Positions 1 to 9,280 of a stretch of 64,000 nucleotides of DNA are shown here, one piece after another (position 1 is the stretch's first letter; every line of letters starts with the position of its first letter). The notes below the pieces were generated by a model. That model saw only the letters and a program-made list of their open reading frames with translations, was not told where the DNA came from and ran no database searches. A program made the translations under genes and the position numbers. The DNA comes from Symbiopectobacterium purcellii_A (GTDB taxonomy: Bacteria; Pseudomonadota; Gammaproteobacteria; Enterobacterales; Enterobacteriaceae), in NCBI RefSeq assembly GCF_052050035.1, contig NZ_CP189882.1:1736001-1800000 (forward strand), read 5' to 3'.

Positions 1-1107
1 GCGGAACGGGTTCTTGAAGCTGAGATGGAGATGCACCTTGGGTATGCTAAGCATGACCCGGCTGGTAATCATTCAGGCAACTCACGCAATGGCAAGACAT
101 CCAAGAGCGTACGTAGCCAAAATGGGGAGATCGAGCTCGATATTCCGCGCGACCGCAACAGTACCTTCGAGCCGACACTGATCGGTAAGCACGAAAAACA
201 GCTTAACGGCTTCGATGACCGCATTATTTCTCTCTATTCCAGAGGGTTATCAACCCGTGATATTCAGGCACACTTTAAATAAGTCTACGGGGTCGATGTT
301 TCCGCTGGCTTCATTTCTCAAGTGACCAATGCTGTGATGGATGAAGTTAAGCGCTGGCAGCAACGGCCGCTGGATGCGCTTTATCCCATTGTTTACCTTG
401 ACTGTATTGTTGTCAAAAGCCAGGACGGCGGAGCCGTGGCCAACAAGTCTGTTTATCTGGCCCTCGGCGTCAACGGCCAGGGCGAAAAAGAGCTGCTGGG
501 GCTATGGATAGCCAAAACTGAGGGGGCCAAGTTCTGGTTATCTGTGATGACAGAACTGAAAAATCGTGGGCTAAAGGACATCTTCGTCGCCTGCTGCGAT
601 GGCCTGAAAGGCTTTCCTGATGCCATTGAAGCTGTTTACCCGCATACGCGGGTACAGCTCTGCATTGTGCATCAGGTGCGGAACTCGCTGCGCTACGTCG
701 GCTGGAAAGAGCGTAAGGCCGTTGCTGCTGACCTGCGCACCATCTATAGTTCCGCAACGCTAGAGGGCGCTGAAGAGGCCCTGGATGCCTTCGCGGCCAA
801 ATGGGATGAACAGTTCCCGACGATCAGCCCGTCGTGGAGAAATAATTGGGAACGTCTCATCGTCATTTTTGACTTTCCGCCGGAGATCCGCAAGGTTATC
901 TACACCACCAACGCGATAGAGTCGTTAAATGCTTCATTGCGCAAGATAACGAAAACGCGACGAATATTTCCAACGGATGACTCGGTGATAAAATTACTCT
1001 ATCTAGCCTTGCATAATATCTCTGCTAAATGGACCTTGCCAATCAGAGACTGGAAACCTGCTATGAGCCAATTCATGTTGATGTATGGAGAACGAATCTC
1101 CGGTTAA
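1..1107 (+). pseudogene. IS256 transposase, nonsense mutant
   Basis: This is the 3' part of the 403-residue mutator-type DDE transposase. The intact copies read AAA GAA GTC at the equivalent point. Here the codon at 280-282 is TAA, a single G-to-T change that stops translation after about 85 of the visible codons. The downstream frame (322-1107) stays open and keeps the catalytic residues in the contexts YLDCIVVK, CCDGLKG and TTNAIESLN. It is therefore a recent point-mutation pseudogene and not a decayed remnant. Confidence 0.93.
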
Positions 1108-1144
1108 GCAATGGAGCCATTTACACAAAATTCTTTACAGACTC
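1..1144 (+). mobile_element. IS256-family element, right part (cut by window edge)
   Basis: The sequence is almost identical to the complete 1309-bp IS256 copies elsewhere in the window (for example 14528-15836). Its right inverted repeat ends at 1144 with CTTTACAGACTC. The left end lies outside the window. The right flank (1145 onward) is an IS5-family element, so this copy inserted into that element. Confidence 0.95.
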
Positions 1145-1420
1145 TCTAATGGGGTTGGGATAAATCCTTTCTGCCCTGCACCCATCTGCCGCTCGTGATC
1201 TTTTCGATTCTTTTTCCGATAAATCAAATAACAAGCTGAAAATTCAGCGGCTAAATTTTTCAATTCTTCGACTGATAATCCAATGATTGCTTTACATAAA
1301 CGATTATCTCGTAACAACCGCTCTTTGTTGATCATTTCAAACCTTTATTCTCTAAGTTAAACCTCTTTTTATTCTCAATAGCCTGACAAAAAATGCAAGT
1401 CTCTATTCAGCAACTAGTTT
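1145..1420 (-). mobile_element. IS5-family element, 5' fragment
   Basis: This is the start of the 1037-bp IS5-family element whose complete copy lies at 60885-61921. It keeps the first ~63 codons of the transposase (start codon at 1335, minus strand) and the terminal repeat ending GCAACTAGTTT at 1420. It is cut on its other side by the IS256 copy. The rest of the element presumably lies beyond the left window edge. Confidence 0.9.
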
Positions 1421-1530
1421 TCTGAAAGAAACCAACAATAAATACTGTTACAATGCGTCAGCCGCTTGCCCCGGCTGAAAAAAGGAATCCTTTACGCTCG
1501 CCAGACACGAAATACGAGATGGAGCCACAA

Positions 1531-2020
1531 TATGGATATACCTGGCGTAGCCACGGGCGGCGTCTCGCCGAGAGACGACCGTATTTATGAGGATTCAAAG
1601 GGAAGAACAGTTGGCATAGCCACCATGTTCAACCGCATCACCAATACCCTTGAGCGCCCTGAGATGACACCGTCAATGACACCGGAGGATAAACGCATGC
1701 TGGACACGTTGTTTAAGCGTTGCATCGGCCATGCAGAAGCCTACCTGCGTGCTCAACGGCGATCGGACAAAAAAAAGAGCCCATATCATCATGGACTCTT
1801 GTCGTATTTATCACACACAGAAATCAGACAGCGCTTTGGAAAATCACCCCGTCCGCTTTCGCCGTATACTGATCTAATCGATCAAAATTCAGGTAGCGAT
1901 AAGTATCCTGCGCGGTTTTATCCACCTGGGCCATCGCGGCGAGATATTCGTCAGGCGTCGGCAGTTTACCCAGCAGTGACGCCACCGCCGCCAGCTCCGC
2001 AGACGCCAGATAGACATTAG
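1531..2020 (+). CDS. Hypothetical ORF downstream of acnB (doubtful)
   Basis: An open frame starts at ATG 1531 (MDIPGVATGG) after a purine-rich stretch. It runs through the acnB terminator and about 195 bp antisense into the acnB 3' end. The first ~80 residues have a plausible soluble composition (MTPEDKRMLDTLFKRCIGH). The last 65 are antisense to acnB and rich in P, S and R. I do not recognise the product. It could be a truncated gene whose 3' end was replaced, or chance. The family gene yacL usually found after acnB is not present. Confidence 0.25.
1769..1800 (-). terminator. Rho-independent terminator of acnB
   Basis: On the minus strand the sequence AAGAGtCCAT / ATGGgCTCTT forms a stem with one mismatch and a 6-nt loop, followed by a run of T (A run at 1769-1776 on the plus strand). 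It lies 24 bp beyond the acnB stop codon. Confidence 0.8.
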
Positions 2021-4421
2021 CGCCAGTGCCCAAGCGGTTCGGGAAGTTACGGGTAGAAGTCGACACCACCGTTGCGCCATCGGCTACGCGCGCCTGGTTA
2101 CCCATACACAACGAGCAGCCTGGGATTTCTACGCGCGCGCCGCTCTTGCCAAACACGCTGTAGTAGCCCTCTTCTGTCAGTTGCGCGGCATCCATCTTGG
2201 TCGGCGGCGCAACCCACAGACGCGTCGGCAGTTGGCCTTTATGCTGATCCAGCAGTTTACCCGCCGCACGGAAGTGACCGATGTTGGTCATGCAGGAGCC
2301 GATAAACACCTCGTCAATCTTCTCACCCTGCACATCCGACAGCCAGCGCGCATCGTCCGGATCGTTCGGCGCACACAGAATCGGCTCTTTGATATCCGCC
2401 AGATCGATATCGATCACCGCGGCATATTCCGCATCGGGATCGGCTTCCAGCAGTTGCGGATCGGCCAGCCATTTTTCCATGCCCTGCACGCGACGCTCCA
2501 GCGTACGCCGATCGCCGTAACCTTCGGCGATCATCCACTTGAGCAGCACGATATTAGAATTCAGGTACTCGATGATCGGGGCTTTATCCAGCTTGATGGT
2601 ACACCCGGCGGCAGAACGCTCTGCTGACGCATCGGTCAGTTCAAACGCCTGCTCCACCTTCAGGTCGGGTAACCCTTCGATTTCCAGAATGCGGCCAGAG
2701 AAAATGTTCTTCTTGCCTTTCTTCTCTACGGTCAGCAGCCCCTGTTTAATGGCGTACAGGGGGATTGCATGCACCAGATCGCGCAGGGTAATCCCCGGTT
2801 GCATCTTGCCTTTAAAGCGTACCAGCACCGACTCCGGCATATCCAGCGGCATCACGCCCGTAGCGGCAGCAAACGCCACCAGCCCGGAGCCCGCCGGGAA
2901 GGAGATACCGATAGGGAAACGGGTATGGGAGTCACCGCCGGTGCCTACCATATCCGGCAACAACATGCGGTTGAGCCAGGAGTGGATAACGCCATCGCCC
3001 GGGCGCAGGGAGACACCGCCACGGTTCATGATAAAGTCCGGCAGCGTATGATGCGTGGTGACGTCAACGGGCTTCGGATAGGCGGCCGTGTGGCAGAATG
3101 ACTGCATCACCAGGTCGGCAGAGAAGCCAAGGCAAGCCAGATCTTTCAGTTCGTCACGGGTCATCGGACCGGTGGTGTCCTGAGAACCGACGGAGGTCAT
3201 CTTGGGTTCGCAATACTGATCGGGACGAATCCCGGCAACGCCACAGGCGCTCCCCACCATCTTCTGCGCCAGCGAGAAGCCGCGCGTACTCTGCGCCACA
3301 TCCTTCGCCTGGCTGAAGATATCACTCGCTGGCAATCCCAGCGCTTCACGTGCTTTAGTGGTCAGACCGCGACCAATGATCAGAGGAATACGCCCACCCG
3401 CCCGCACTTCATCAAGCAGTACGTCAGTTTTCAGCGCAAACGTTGCCAACACGGTATCGCTGTCGTGCAGGCGAATTTCCCCTTTGTAGGGGTAGATGTC
3501 GATCACATCGCCCATGTTTAATTCGTTCACATCGACTTCGATCGGCAATGCGCCCTCATCTTCCATGGTGTTGAAGAAAATAGGCGCGATTTTGCCGCCC
3601 AGCACCACGCCACCACCGCGTTTGTTCGGTACATGGGGAATATCGTCGCCCATAAACCACAGCACCGAGTTGGTAGCGGATTTACGCGAAGAACCGGTGC
3701 CCACCACATCCCCCACGTAGGCCAACGGGTACCCTTTCTGGCTGAGCGCTTCGATCTGTTTGATCGGGCCAACAGCGCCGGGTTGATCCGGCGTAATGCC
3801 ATCGCGGGCATTTTTCAACATCGCCAACGCATGTAACGGGATATCCGGGCGAGACCAGGCATCAGGTGCCGGAGAGAGGTCATCGGTATTGGTTTCGCCG
3901 GTGACTTTAAAAACGGTGACGGTAATTTTCTCCGCCAGTTTGGGGCGAGACAGGAACCAGTCGGCATCAGCCCAGGATTGCACCACGCGTTTAGCGTGCA
4001 CGTTGCCAGCTTTGGCCTTCTCTTCTACATCGTAGAAGTTATCGAACATCAGCAGCGTATGCGACAGCGCATCAGCAGCGATGGGAGACAGCGTCTCATT
4101 GTCCAGCGCGTCAATCAGCGGATGAATGTTATAACCGCCTTGCATGGTGCCAAGCAGTTCAACGGCTTTTTCCGGGCTGACCAACGGAGAATGTGCTTCT
4201 CCTTTCGCGACAGCCGCCAGAAAACCGGCTTTTACATAGGCGGCTTCATCAACGCCCGGCGGTACGCGGTTTACCAGCAGATCCAGCAACGCCTCTTCTT
4301 CGCCAACAGGCGGTTTCTTCAGCGCATCGACCAGCGCTGCCATCTGTGAAGCGTCTAACGGCTTGGGTACGATGCCCTGTGCAGCCCGGTCGGCCACGTG
4401 CTTGCGATATTCTTCTAGCAC
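1824..4421 (-). CDS. acnB: Aconitate hydratase B
   Basis: AcnB is the bifunctional cytosolic TCA-cycle enzyme that converts citrate to isocitrate through cis-aconitate, and is also a 2-methylisocitrate dehydratase. I chose the GTG start at 4421 (VLEEYRKHVADRAAQG). It is preceded by the Shine-Dalgarno GAGGAGAG, gives 865 residues (the E. coli length), and matches the E. coli N-terminus; the longer open frame to 4487 adds 22 residues with no family match. The swivel domain precedes the catalytic core, the typical AcnB order. The [4Fe-4S] ligands are visible in GSCMTNIGH and GCSLCMGNQ. No frameshift or stop is present, so it is likely functional. Its downstream neighbour is not yacL, and upstream is a broken chemotaxis receptor. 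Confidence 0.97.
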   Translation of the reverse strand: MLEEYRKHVADRAAQGIVPKPLDASQMAALVDALKKPPVGEEEALLDLLVNRVPPGVDEAAYVKAGFLAAVAKGEAHSPLVSPEKAVELLGTMQGGYNIHPLIDALDNETLSPIAADALSHTLLMFDNFYDVEEKAKAGNVHAKRVVQSWADADWFLSRPKLAEKITVTVFKVTGETNTDDLSPAPDAWSRPDIPLHALAMLKNARDGITPDQPGAVGPIKQIEALSQKGYPLAYVGDVVGTGSSRKSATNSVLWFMGDDIPHVPNKRGGGVVLGGKIAPIFFNTMEDEGALPIEVDVNELNMGDVIDIYPYKGEIRLHDSDTVLATFALKTDVLLDEVRAGGRIPLIIGRGLTTKAREALGLPASDIFSQAKDVAQSTRGFSLAQKMVGSACGVAGIRPDQYCEPKMTSVGSQDTTGPMTRDELKDLACLGFSADLVMQSFCHTAAYPKPVDVTTHHTLPDFIMNRGGVSLRPGDGVIHSWLNRMLLPDMVGTGGDSHTRFPIGISFPAGSGLVAFAAATGVMPLDMPESVLVRFKGKMQPGITLRDLVHAIPLYAIKQGLLTVEKKGKKNIFSGRILEIEGLPDLKVEQAFELTDASAERSAAGCTIKLDKAPIIEYLNSNIVLLKWMIAEGYGDRRTLERRVQGMEKWLADPQLLEADPDAEYAAVIDIDLADIKEPILCAPNDPDDARWLSDVQGEKIDEVFIGSCMTNIGHFRAAGKLLDQHKGQLPTRLWVAPPTKMDAAQLTEEGYYSVFGKSGARVEIPGCSLCMGNQARVADGATVVSTSTRNFPNRLGTGANVYLASAELAAVASLLGKLPTPDEYLAAMAQVDKTAQDTYRYLNFDRLDQYTAKADGVIFQSAV

Positions 4422-4881
4422 GATTCTCTCCTCGCTCTCATTGTCTTCGTTATGTACGGCGCTCTCGCTCCCGGTGGTGATGTCCATACCCGGTTACGCG
4501 TCAGGCGATGTGTCCTCCGCCTGTGAAAATGTAGGGTGGCGTACCCGGCAGTAAGATCGTCATGCACTCCAGTATATCAATTTTTGAACGTTTTGTTAAT
4601 TCCATTTACATAAAAGCAACATAAATAACGCAGTATTGCCTGGCCGCGCAAAGTAACACGCCCTGAAAACCATGATGGGAATAAACGTTTTTTACTTGAG
4701 CATACCACGTGCGCCCCTTATCGACATATCCCCTGCGCGCGATTGGGGTTTACATTGGGTAACTTTCAACAATTTCAGTTTGTTATATTGCCCTCGACCT
4801 ATAAAAAAGACGTATGTAAGAATTCCCGTATCTTGCCGTAGCTTAACATCACCAGGGGTTGGAAAATGGATAGGTATCATC
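4422..4881. other. Intergenic region upstream of acnB
   Basis: About 460 bp lie between acnB and the divergent receptor fragment. The acnB promoter should lie in the AT-rich part around 4570-4630. I see no gene that I can support and cannot assign operators by eye. Confidence 0.5.
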
Positions 4882-4989
4882 ATGTCTTTTTTACGCAATA
4901 TGACCATCAGAAAGGTGTTGCTGATGGTGTTGACGCTGTTTCTTTTGCTGTGGGGAGGTGTGGCGTGGTTTACGCTCTCCGCCCTTAGA
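4882..4989 (+). pseudogene. Methyl-accepting chemotaxis protein, N-terminal stub
   Basis: ATG 4882 opens MSFLRNMTIRKVLLMVLTLF followed by LLLWGGVAWFTLSAL. This is a short basic cytoplasmic tail plus the first transmembrane helix typical of enterobacterial chemoreceptors (Tsr/Tar type). The gene stops making sense after about 36 codons, where IS sequence begins. The ligand-binding, HAMP and signalling domains are absent from the window. The class assignment rests on a short segment and is an inference. Loss of a chemoreceptor would fit a non-motile host-restricted lifestyle. Confidence 0.6.
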
Positions 4990-5092
4990 ACCCATCCCAA
5001 AAGGAATTGTCAGTTAATAAGTAATGGCAATTTCTGAGGGAAATATGGTAAGCTATAAGTGGCAGATCAGCGATGAACTCTGGGGGAAAATG
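4990..5092 (+). mobile_element. IS5-type remnant, 5' tip of a transposase gene
   Basis: The sequence right after the receptor stub (AACCCATCCCAAAAGGAATT) leads to a start codon at 5045 encoding MVSYKWQISDELWGKM. That is the typical beginning of an IS5/IS427-like transposase. It is cut after ~16 codons by the adjoining IS3-family element. It differs from the 1037-bp IS5-family element and the IS903-like element found elsewhere here. Confidence 0.5.
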
Positions 5093-5098
5093 GTGCAC

Positions 5099-5975
5099 TG
5101 GTCAAGTAAATCAGGACACTTTTTTCTCAGCCATTTGTTCATAACGCACCGGAGACAGATCCCCGTTAGCGGCATGATGCCTGTCTAGGTTGTAGTAGCG
5201 GATATACGTCGCCACATCCTGCTCCATGTAAGCCCGTGTTGGCTGGGGTACCAGCAGCAACCATTCATGTTTCAGACTGCCCCAGAAGCGCTCCATCACC
5301 GCATTATCCCAGCAGGCACCCACGTCTCCCATACTGCTCCTCAGCCTGTAGCTGCTCAGCAGCGCCTGAAAGCGTTGTCCCGTGTACTGCGCCCCCCTGT
5401 CCGTATGCACCACCAGGCCCGGCGGGGGAGTTCGCAGGTTATATGCCTTCATCAGGGCCCCGCAGACCAGCGATGAGGTCATCCGTCTGTCCACCTGCCA
5501 GCCCACTATCTGCCGGGAGTACAAATCCATAATAGCCGCCAGATACAGCCAGCCTTCACCGGTCTTCAGATACGTGATGTCACTCGCCCACACCTGATTT
5601 GGCCCCGGAGGGTTAAAATTCTGGTTCAGCAGGTTTGGGGCCACCTCTGCACCCGGGCGGGGTTTTGTCGTGACCTTATAAGTCCGGCGCTGTCGGCAGA
5701 CCAGCCCCTCTTCCTGCATGAGTTTCCTCACCCGCCAGCGGCTGATTATGATGCCTTCTCCACGAAGCCTTTTGACCAGCGTCCGGCTTCCTGCTCCCTG
5801 CCTGCTGGCGGCGAACAGCGCCTTTAACCTGACCCGGACCTCCACGTCTTTTTGCAGCGGTTCGGCGGGCTTTTTTCGCCATGCATACCAGGCAGAGGCC
5901 GTCACACGCATGACCCGACAGAGTGTACGAACGCTGAAGTCAGTGGCATTGTCGAGAATGAACCGGTATCTCACG
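5099..5975 (-). mobile_element. IS3-family element (second type), 5' truncated
   Basis: This holds an OrfB transposase gene (5111-5974) of IS3 type whose upstream orfA and left end are missing. The adjoining IS3-family element of a different type begins exactly at 5976 with TGTAGTGG. The outer boundary near 5099 (TGGTCAAG...) is my estimate. Confidence 0.75.
5111..5974 (-). pseudogene. IS3-family OrfB transposase (orfA lost)
   Basis: This 287-residue frame has the IS3 OrfB layout: HTH_21-like N-terminus, then an rve integrase core with DDE signatures VWASDITYLKTGEGW, VVHTDRGAQYT and GACWDNAVMERFWGSLKHE. The C-terminal RYYNLDRHHAANGDLSPV is also typical. IS3 transposase needs OrfA fused by -1 frameshifting, and no orfA remains upstream because another element abuts. 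The frame is open but the element is probably inactive. Confidence 0.85.
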
Positions 5976-5983
5976 TGTAGTGG

Positions 5984-6918
5984 TCAACTAAATTTGGCCA
6001 CCCTACCTGACTGTTGATGGAACAGCCGTTCTGATTCATTTGGTGTTAACCCACCGTTATACCAGTGAGGTCTGACATCGCTATAATAATGGGTTATGTA
6101 GCGAATAATGGATGATTGAGCAGTACTAAAGCTTTGGTAGCCAGTCGTTGGCACCCATTCAGTCTTCAGACTACGGAAGAATCGCTCCATCGGACTATTA
6201 TCCCAACAATTTCCTCTGCGACTCATACTTTGGGTCATCTGATAACGCCACAATGCCTGCCTATACTGACGACTGGTGTAATGGCTTCCTTGGTCACTAT
6301 GAAACATGACTTGTTTGGGATGCCCACGCAGTTCCCAAGCCATTTGTAGTGCTTTGGCTGTTAATTCTGAATCTGGCGAAAACGACATTGCCCAACACAC
6401 GGGTTTTCGGGCAAATAAATCTAATACCACCGCCAGATACGCCCATCGGTCGCCTGTCCAAATATAGGTTACATCGCCGCACCAAACCTGGTCAGGCTTG
6501 GTAACAGCGAACTGCCTATTGAGCAGATTTGTAATATCAATACGTTCATTTCCACCGCGGTTGTATTGATGTTTTCTTGTTTGGCAACTAACGAGGGTTA
6601 ATTCTTTCATCAACTTACCCGCTAACCACCGCCCAAGTTTCACGTCGTGTGTATTGGTATAGCCAAGCGACATTATTTTGATAACAGCCAGCTATGCTTC
6701 TTTGCCGCATATCAGGGCATAGGATGTAATCATTTTTAAGTCGGTTGGCTATAACCATCGTGGCGATAGTCCTTGCGCCCGCAGACCCGCCACTAACGTT
6801 CCACGCTTCGCTGACCAGGCTACGTTTTATCGTCCGCTCAATATCTGGCTCCTTAGGTCGACACCAATAGCGATAACTGCTTCGGTGAACATTAAAAATA
6901 CGACACAACGCTTTCACT
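5984..6918 (-). pseudogene. IS3 OrfB, interrupted and 5' truncated
   Basis: The frame encodes the IS3 OrfB seen intact at 54445-55300. The HTH part (KALCRIFNVHRSSYRYW) is on one side of the 92-bp insertion, and the DDE core (QVWCGDVTYIWTGDRW, HSDQGSHYTS, NCWDNSPMERFFRSLKTEW) on the other. Deleting 94 bp (element plus one TA) restores ATMVTNTHDVKLG, so the insertion is clean. Confidence 0.9.
6660..6751. repeat. 92-bp IS630-like MITE, copy 1
   Basis: The ends are TAGCCAAGCGAC and GTCGGTTGGCTA, an imperfect inverted repeat. Flanking TA dinucleotides lie at 6658-6659 and 6752-6753. The ends closely resemble the resident IS630 right end (TAGCCAAGCGACTTAATTTT). It has no coding capacity. Other copies: 55821-55912, 56169-56260 (inverted) and 56520-56611. 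Confidence 0.93.
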
Positions 6919-7848
6919 AAGCGTGTTGCTTAATAGTGAAATAAGGGTGTTTCGGTGATTGAAGTAAATTTTACGCTGTTCTGAGATGGAAATTCCAAAG
7001 ACCGGCGCTAAGGAGTAAGAAGGTATCATCAATAAAGGGTCTACGATTCCGTAAAATTTGGGTCATGCAACCGAGGCGCTTGATACCCGCGATGGCGTGT
7101 TCAACTGTAATACGGATGCCCGAGATTATTTTATTTTCTTGTTTTTGTTCAGGCGATAAAGGTCTTTTTCGAGTTCCTTTTTTTGGGATTTGTGTATTAG
7201 GATGCTGTTTATCTATACCTTGAAAACCGGTATCTGCCCAGATGGTTACCTCAGGAGGAATATGGCGAATTATATCGACTTTATCGAGTAAGCGTTTATC
7301 GTGACGGCGCCCATTTTTGCTCATGGGGATAAATCCAATTTGCCTTGTTTCGTCAGTCATAATAAGCCCTTTTCGAGTGGTCTGTCTTTTCTTTCCCGAA
7401 TACATTTTTTTTCGCCGACGCAGATTCTTAGGCTTTTGGACAGGTCGCTCTGTCCCATCAATAAAGACGTCTTTAACTCCAGGAAAGGCGCGAAAAAATT
7501 CCTCAGCAGAGCTAATTTGACGAGCGGGCAAAACACATTCTCGCCCCAAGGTCATCTCTAAAACCGGCAATAATATTTTTACCCAGCGACATACCCGTGT
7601 TCTATCTAAACCAAAAAGAAGTGCTTGCAAATCATAGGTCGGATAACATTTTAAATACAATAAAATAAAAAGCAGTTTATCTAATGGGGTTGGGATAAAT
7701 CCTTTCTGCCCTGCACCCATCTGCCGCTCGTGATCTTTTCGATTCTTTTTCCGATAAATCAAATAACAAGCTGAAAATTCAGCGGCTAAATTTTTCAATT
7801 CTTCGACTGATAATCCAATGATTGCTTTACATAAACGATTATCTCGTA

Positions 7849-8728
7849 TAGCTAAACGACTTAATTTTGATTACATTATTTAAATGAGCTATTCAATTGA
7901 TTTTAGACGTAAAGTGATATCTACACGGAAAAACGAAGGGTTGAGTATCCGAGAAACAGCGAAGCAATTTCGGATTGGCCCTGCCTCTGTATCGCGTTGG
8001 ATTAATCAAATAGAGTCAAAAGCATCGACCACGCGTCAGCGAAAGATCGATAAATCCGAGTTGATAAAAGATGTTGAACAATATCCAGATGCTTACCAAA
8101 AAGAACGTGCAGAGCGTTTTGGCGTTTGTCAGAAGGCCATTTGGCAAGCGCTTAAAAAGCTGGGATTGACCTATAAAAAAAACTCTACGTCATCCGAAAG
8201 CCGACGAAAACGCCCGGCAGGGATTTCAACAAAAAAAACAACAGTATGAAAAAGAAGGTAAACCTATTGTTTTTATTGATGAAAGTGGTTTTTCACACGA
8301 TGCCCCACGGACTCACGGCTATTCCCCAAAAGGTCAACGGTGTTTTGGCCTGAAGAACTGGGGAGCTAGGGGAAGAACAAATGTTATCGGCGCTTTATTA
8401 GGCACAACGCTGTTTGCTATCGGATTATTTGATATCAATATTAACAGCGATGTTTTCTATGCCTGGGTCACACAAGTCCTTATCCCAGTACTCCCTAAAA
8501 ACAGTGTAATCATGATGGACAATGCCATTTTTCACAAAAAACATAATATTCAACAAGTCATCATCGATGCAGGGTATATGGTGGAGTATTTGCCTACATA
8601 TTCGCCAGATCTTAACCCAATTGAGCATAAATGGGCACAAGCAAAAAGCAAAAAAAGAGAGATGGGTTGCGATACAGAGAGTTTGTTCTCAGTCCATATG
8701 GTGTAATCAAAATTAAGTCGCTTGGCTA
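7849..8728 (+). mobile_element. IS630-family element, complete (880 bp)
   Basis: The inverted ends are TAGCTAAACGACTTAATTTT and, on the complement of the right end, TAGCCAAGCGACTTAATTTT. The target TA is duplicated at 7847-7848 and 8729-8730, as expected for the IS630/Tc1 group. The second complete copy (62418-63297) is also exactly 880 bp. Confidence 0.96.
7884..8706 (+). CDS. IS630 transposase, two frames joined at an A8 run
   Basis: The first frame (7884-8249) starts MSYSIDFRRKVISTRKNEG and carries the helix-turn-helix region. The DDE domain lies in the +1 frame from about 8182 to 8706, with VFIDESGFSHD, IMMDNAIFHK and NPIEHKWAQAK supplying D, D and E. The frames join at eight consecutive A (8175-8182). 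A +1 shift there continues in the family-like sequence TLRHPKADENARQGFQQKKQ. Every copy in this window has the same A8 arrangement. It is either a programmed or slippage-based fusion or an inherited defect; I favour the former but cannot prove it. Confidence 0.8.
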
Positions 8729-8838
8729 TAACAACCGCTCTTTGTTGATCATTTCAAACCTTTATTCTCTAAGTTAAACCTCTTTTTATTCTCAATAGCC
8801 TGACAAAAAATGCAAGTCTCTATTCAGCAACTGGTTTA

Positions 8839-8970
8839 CTGAATACAGACCCGTTTGCCTGCCTGCTGTGCGGGGCAAAAATGGCGTTCAGCCGGGCGCT
8901 GCCGGCAACGGCACTGGAGAAGCTAATCGCGAACGCCGGGGAGATAGCACGAATGCGTTACGTTGGATAA
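8839..8970 (+). pseudogene. Possible IS91-type transposase C-terminal remnant
   Basis: An open stretch ends at TAA 8968-8970 and encodes DPFACLLCGAKMAFSRALPA followed by TALEKLIANAGEIARMRYVG. The CxxC and DPF motif recall the C-terminus of IS91-family (Y2) transposases in enterobacteria. The rest of the gene is gone, cut by the IS5-family element. The assignment is from memory of the family and is tentative. Confidence 0.35.
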
Positions 8971-9280
8971 TGCGGGGAAACTCTGCCTGGAATTTGGCGA
9001 TGTAATCAAAAAACGCGCAATGTGTTCAAAAATCACCCAAACACAGAGGCATTCACGATAAAAAAGCCGGTTTTCATCGTTGCCAGCCCCCGAAATCAGG
9101 GGCCCCAAAAAGTTTGAAATTCCTAGGCGTTGAAGAGGCGGTCTCTCGCGCCATCACGATATTTCTGCTCGCTTATCGCGCTGAAGCGTCGAGGCCGTAA
9201 ACCGTAGAGTGCCACCAATAAAAAAGAAGCTCGCGATTGAGCTTCTTTTAGGGCATTGGAGAAGCGGTTAGGCAGCAGCC
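8971..9280. other. Intergenic region 3' of gor
   Basis: No gene that I can support. It contains the gor terminator near its right end, and a GC-rich palindromic stretch (TCAGGGGCCCC) near 9096 of unknown role. Confidence 0.5.
9221..9252 (-). terminator. gor transcription terminator
   Basis: A perfect 11-bp stem, AAAAGAAGCTC paired with GAGCTTCTTTT around a GCGATT loop, lies ~30 bp past the gor stop codon. The U-tract is on the minus strand. Confidence 0.85.

Larger units (their letters stand above)
5976..6918 (-). mobile_element. IS3-family element (TGTAGTGG type), orfB fragment
   Basis: The right inverted repeat starts at 5976 (TGTAGTGGTCAACTAAATTT). The orfB gene runs leftward from ~6918, interrupted by a 92-bp element at 6660-6751. 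The 5' part including orfA was removed where an IS5-family element begins at 6919. A fuller copy lies at 24285-25729. Confidence 0.9.
6971..8752 (-). pseudogene. IS5-family transposase, split by IS630
   Basis: This is the same 299-residue DDE transposase as at 60937-61836. Its frame is broken after codon ~15 (LCKAIIGLSV part inside, MINKERLLRD part outside) by the IS630 at 7849-8728. The C-terminal DDE core is unaltered. Confidence 0.92.
6919..8837 (-). mobile_element. IS5-family element, interrupted by IS630
   Basis: It begins AAGCGTGTTGCTTAATAGTG at 6919 and ends ...GCAACTGGTTT at 8837. Subtracting the 880-bp IS630 insertion and one TA leaves exactly 1037 bp, the length of the intact copy at 60885-61921. 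The terminal 3 bp on both sides read ACT. The left neighbour is IS3 sequence and the right neighbour is unrelated. Confidence 0.95.

Noticed and set aside
470..757. 95-residue antisense frame repeated in every IS256 copy
   Set aside because: It is the shadow of the IS256 transposase in the opposite strand, with no family features; it recurs only because IS256 recurs.
4422..4487. 22-residue N-terminal extension of AcnB
   Set aside because: The GTG at 4421 has a strong Shine-Dalgarno and gives the E. coli length; the extension has no similarity to the family.
7301..7561. 86- and 67-residue frames antisense to the IS5-family transposase
   Set aside because: Shadow frames of the DDE gene, with identical positions in each copy and no independent start signals.
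6916..8840. ACT on both sides of the 6919-8837 IS5-family element as a true target duplication
   Set aside because: The two neighbours (IS3 orfB and an unrelated C-terminal gene remnant) are not known to have been adjacent; a 3-bp match can be chance. Left undecided.
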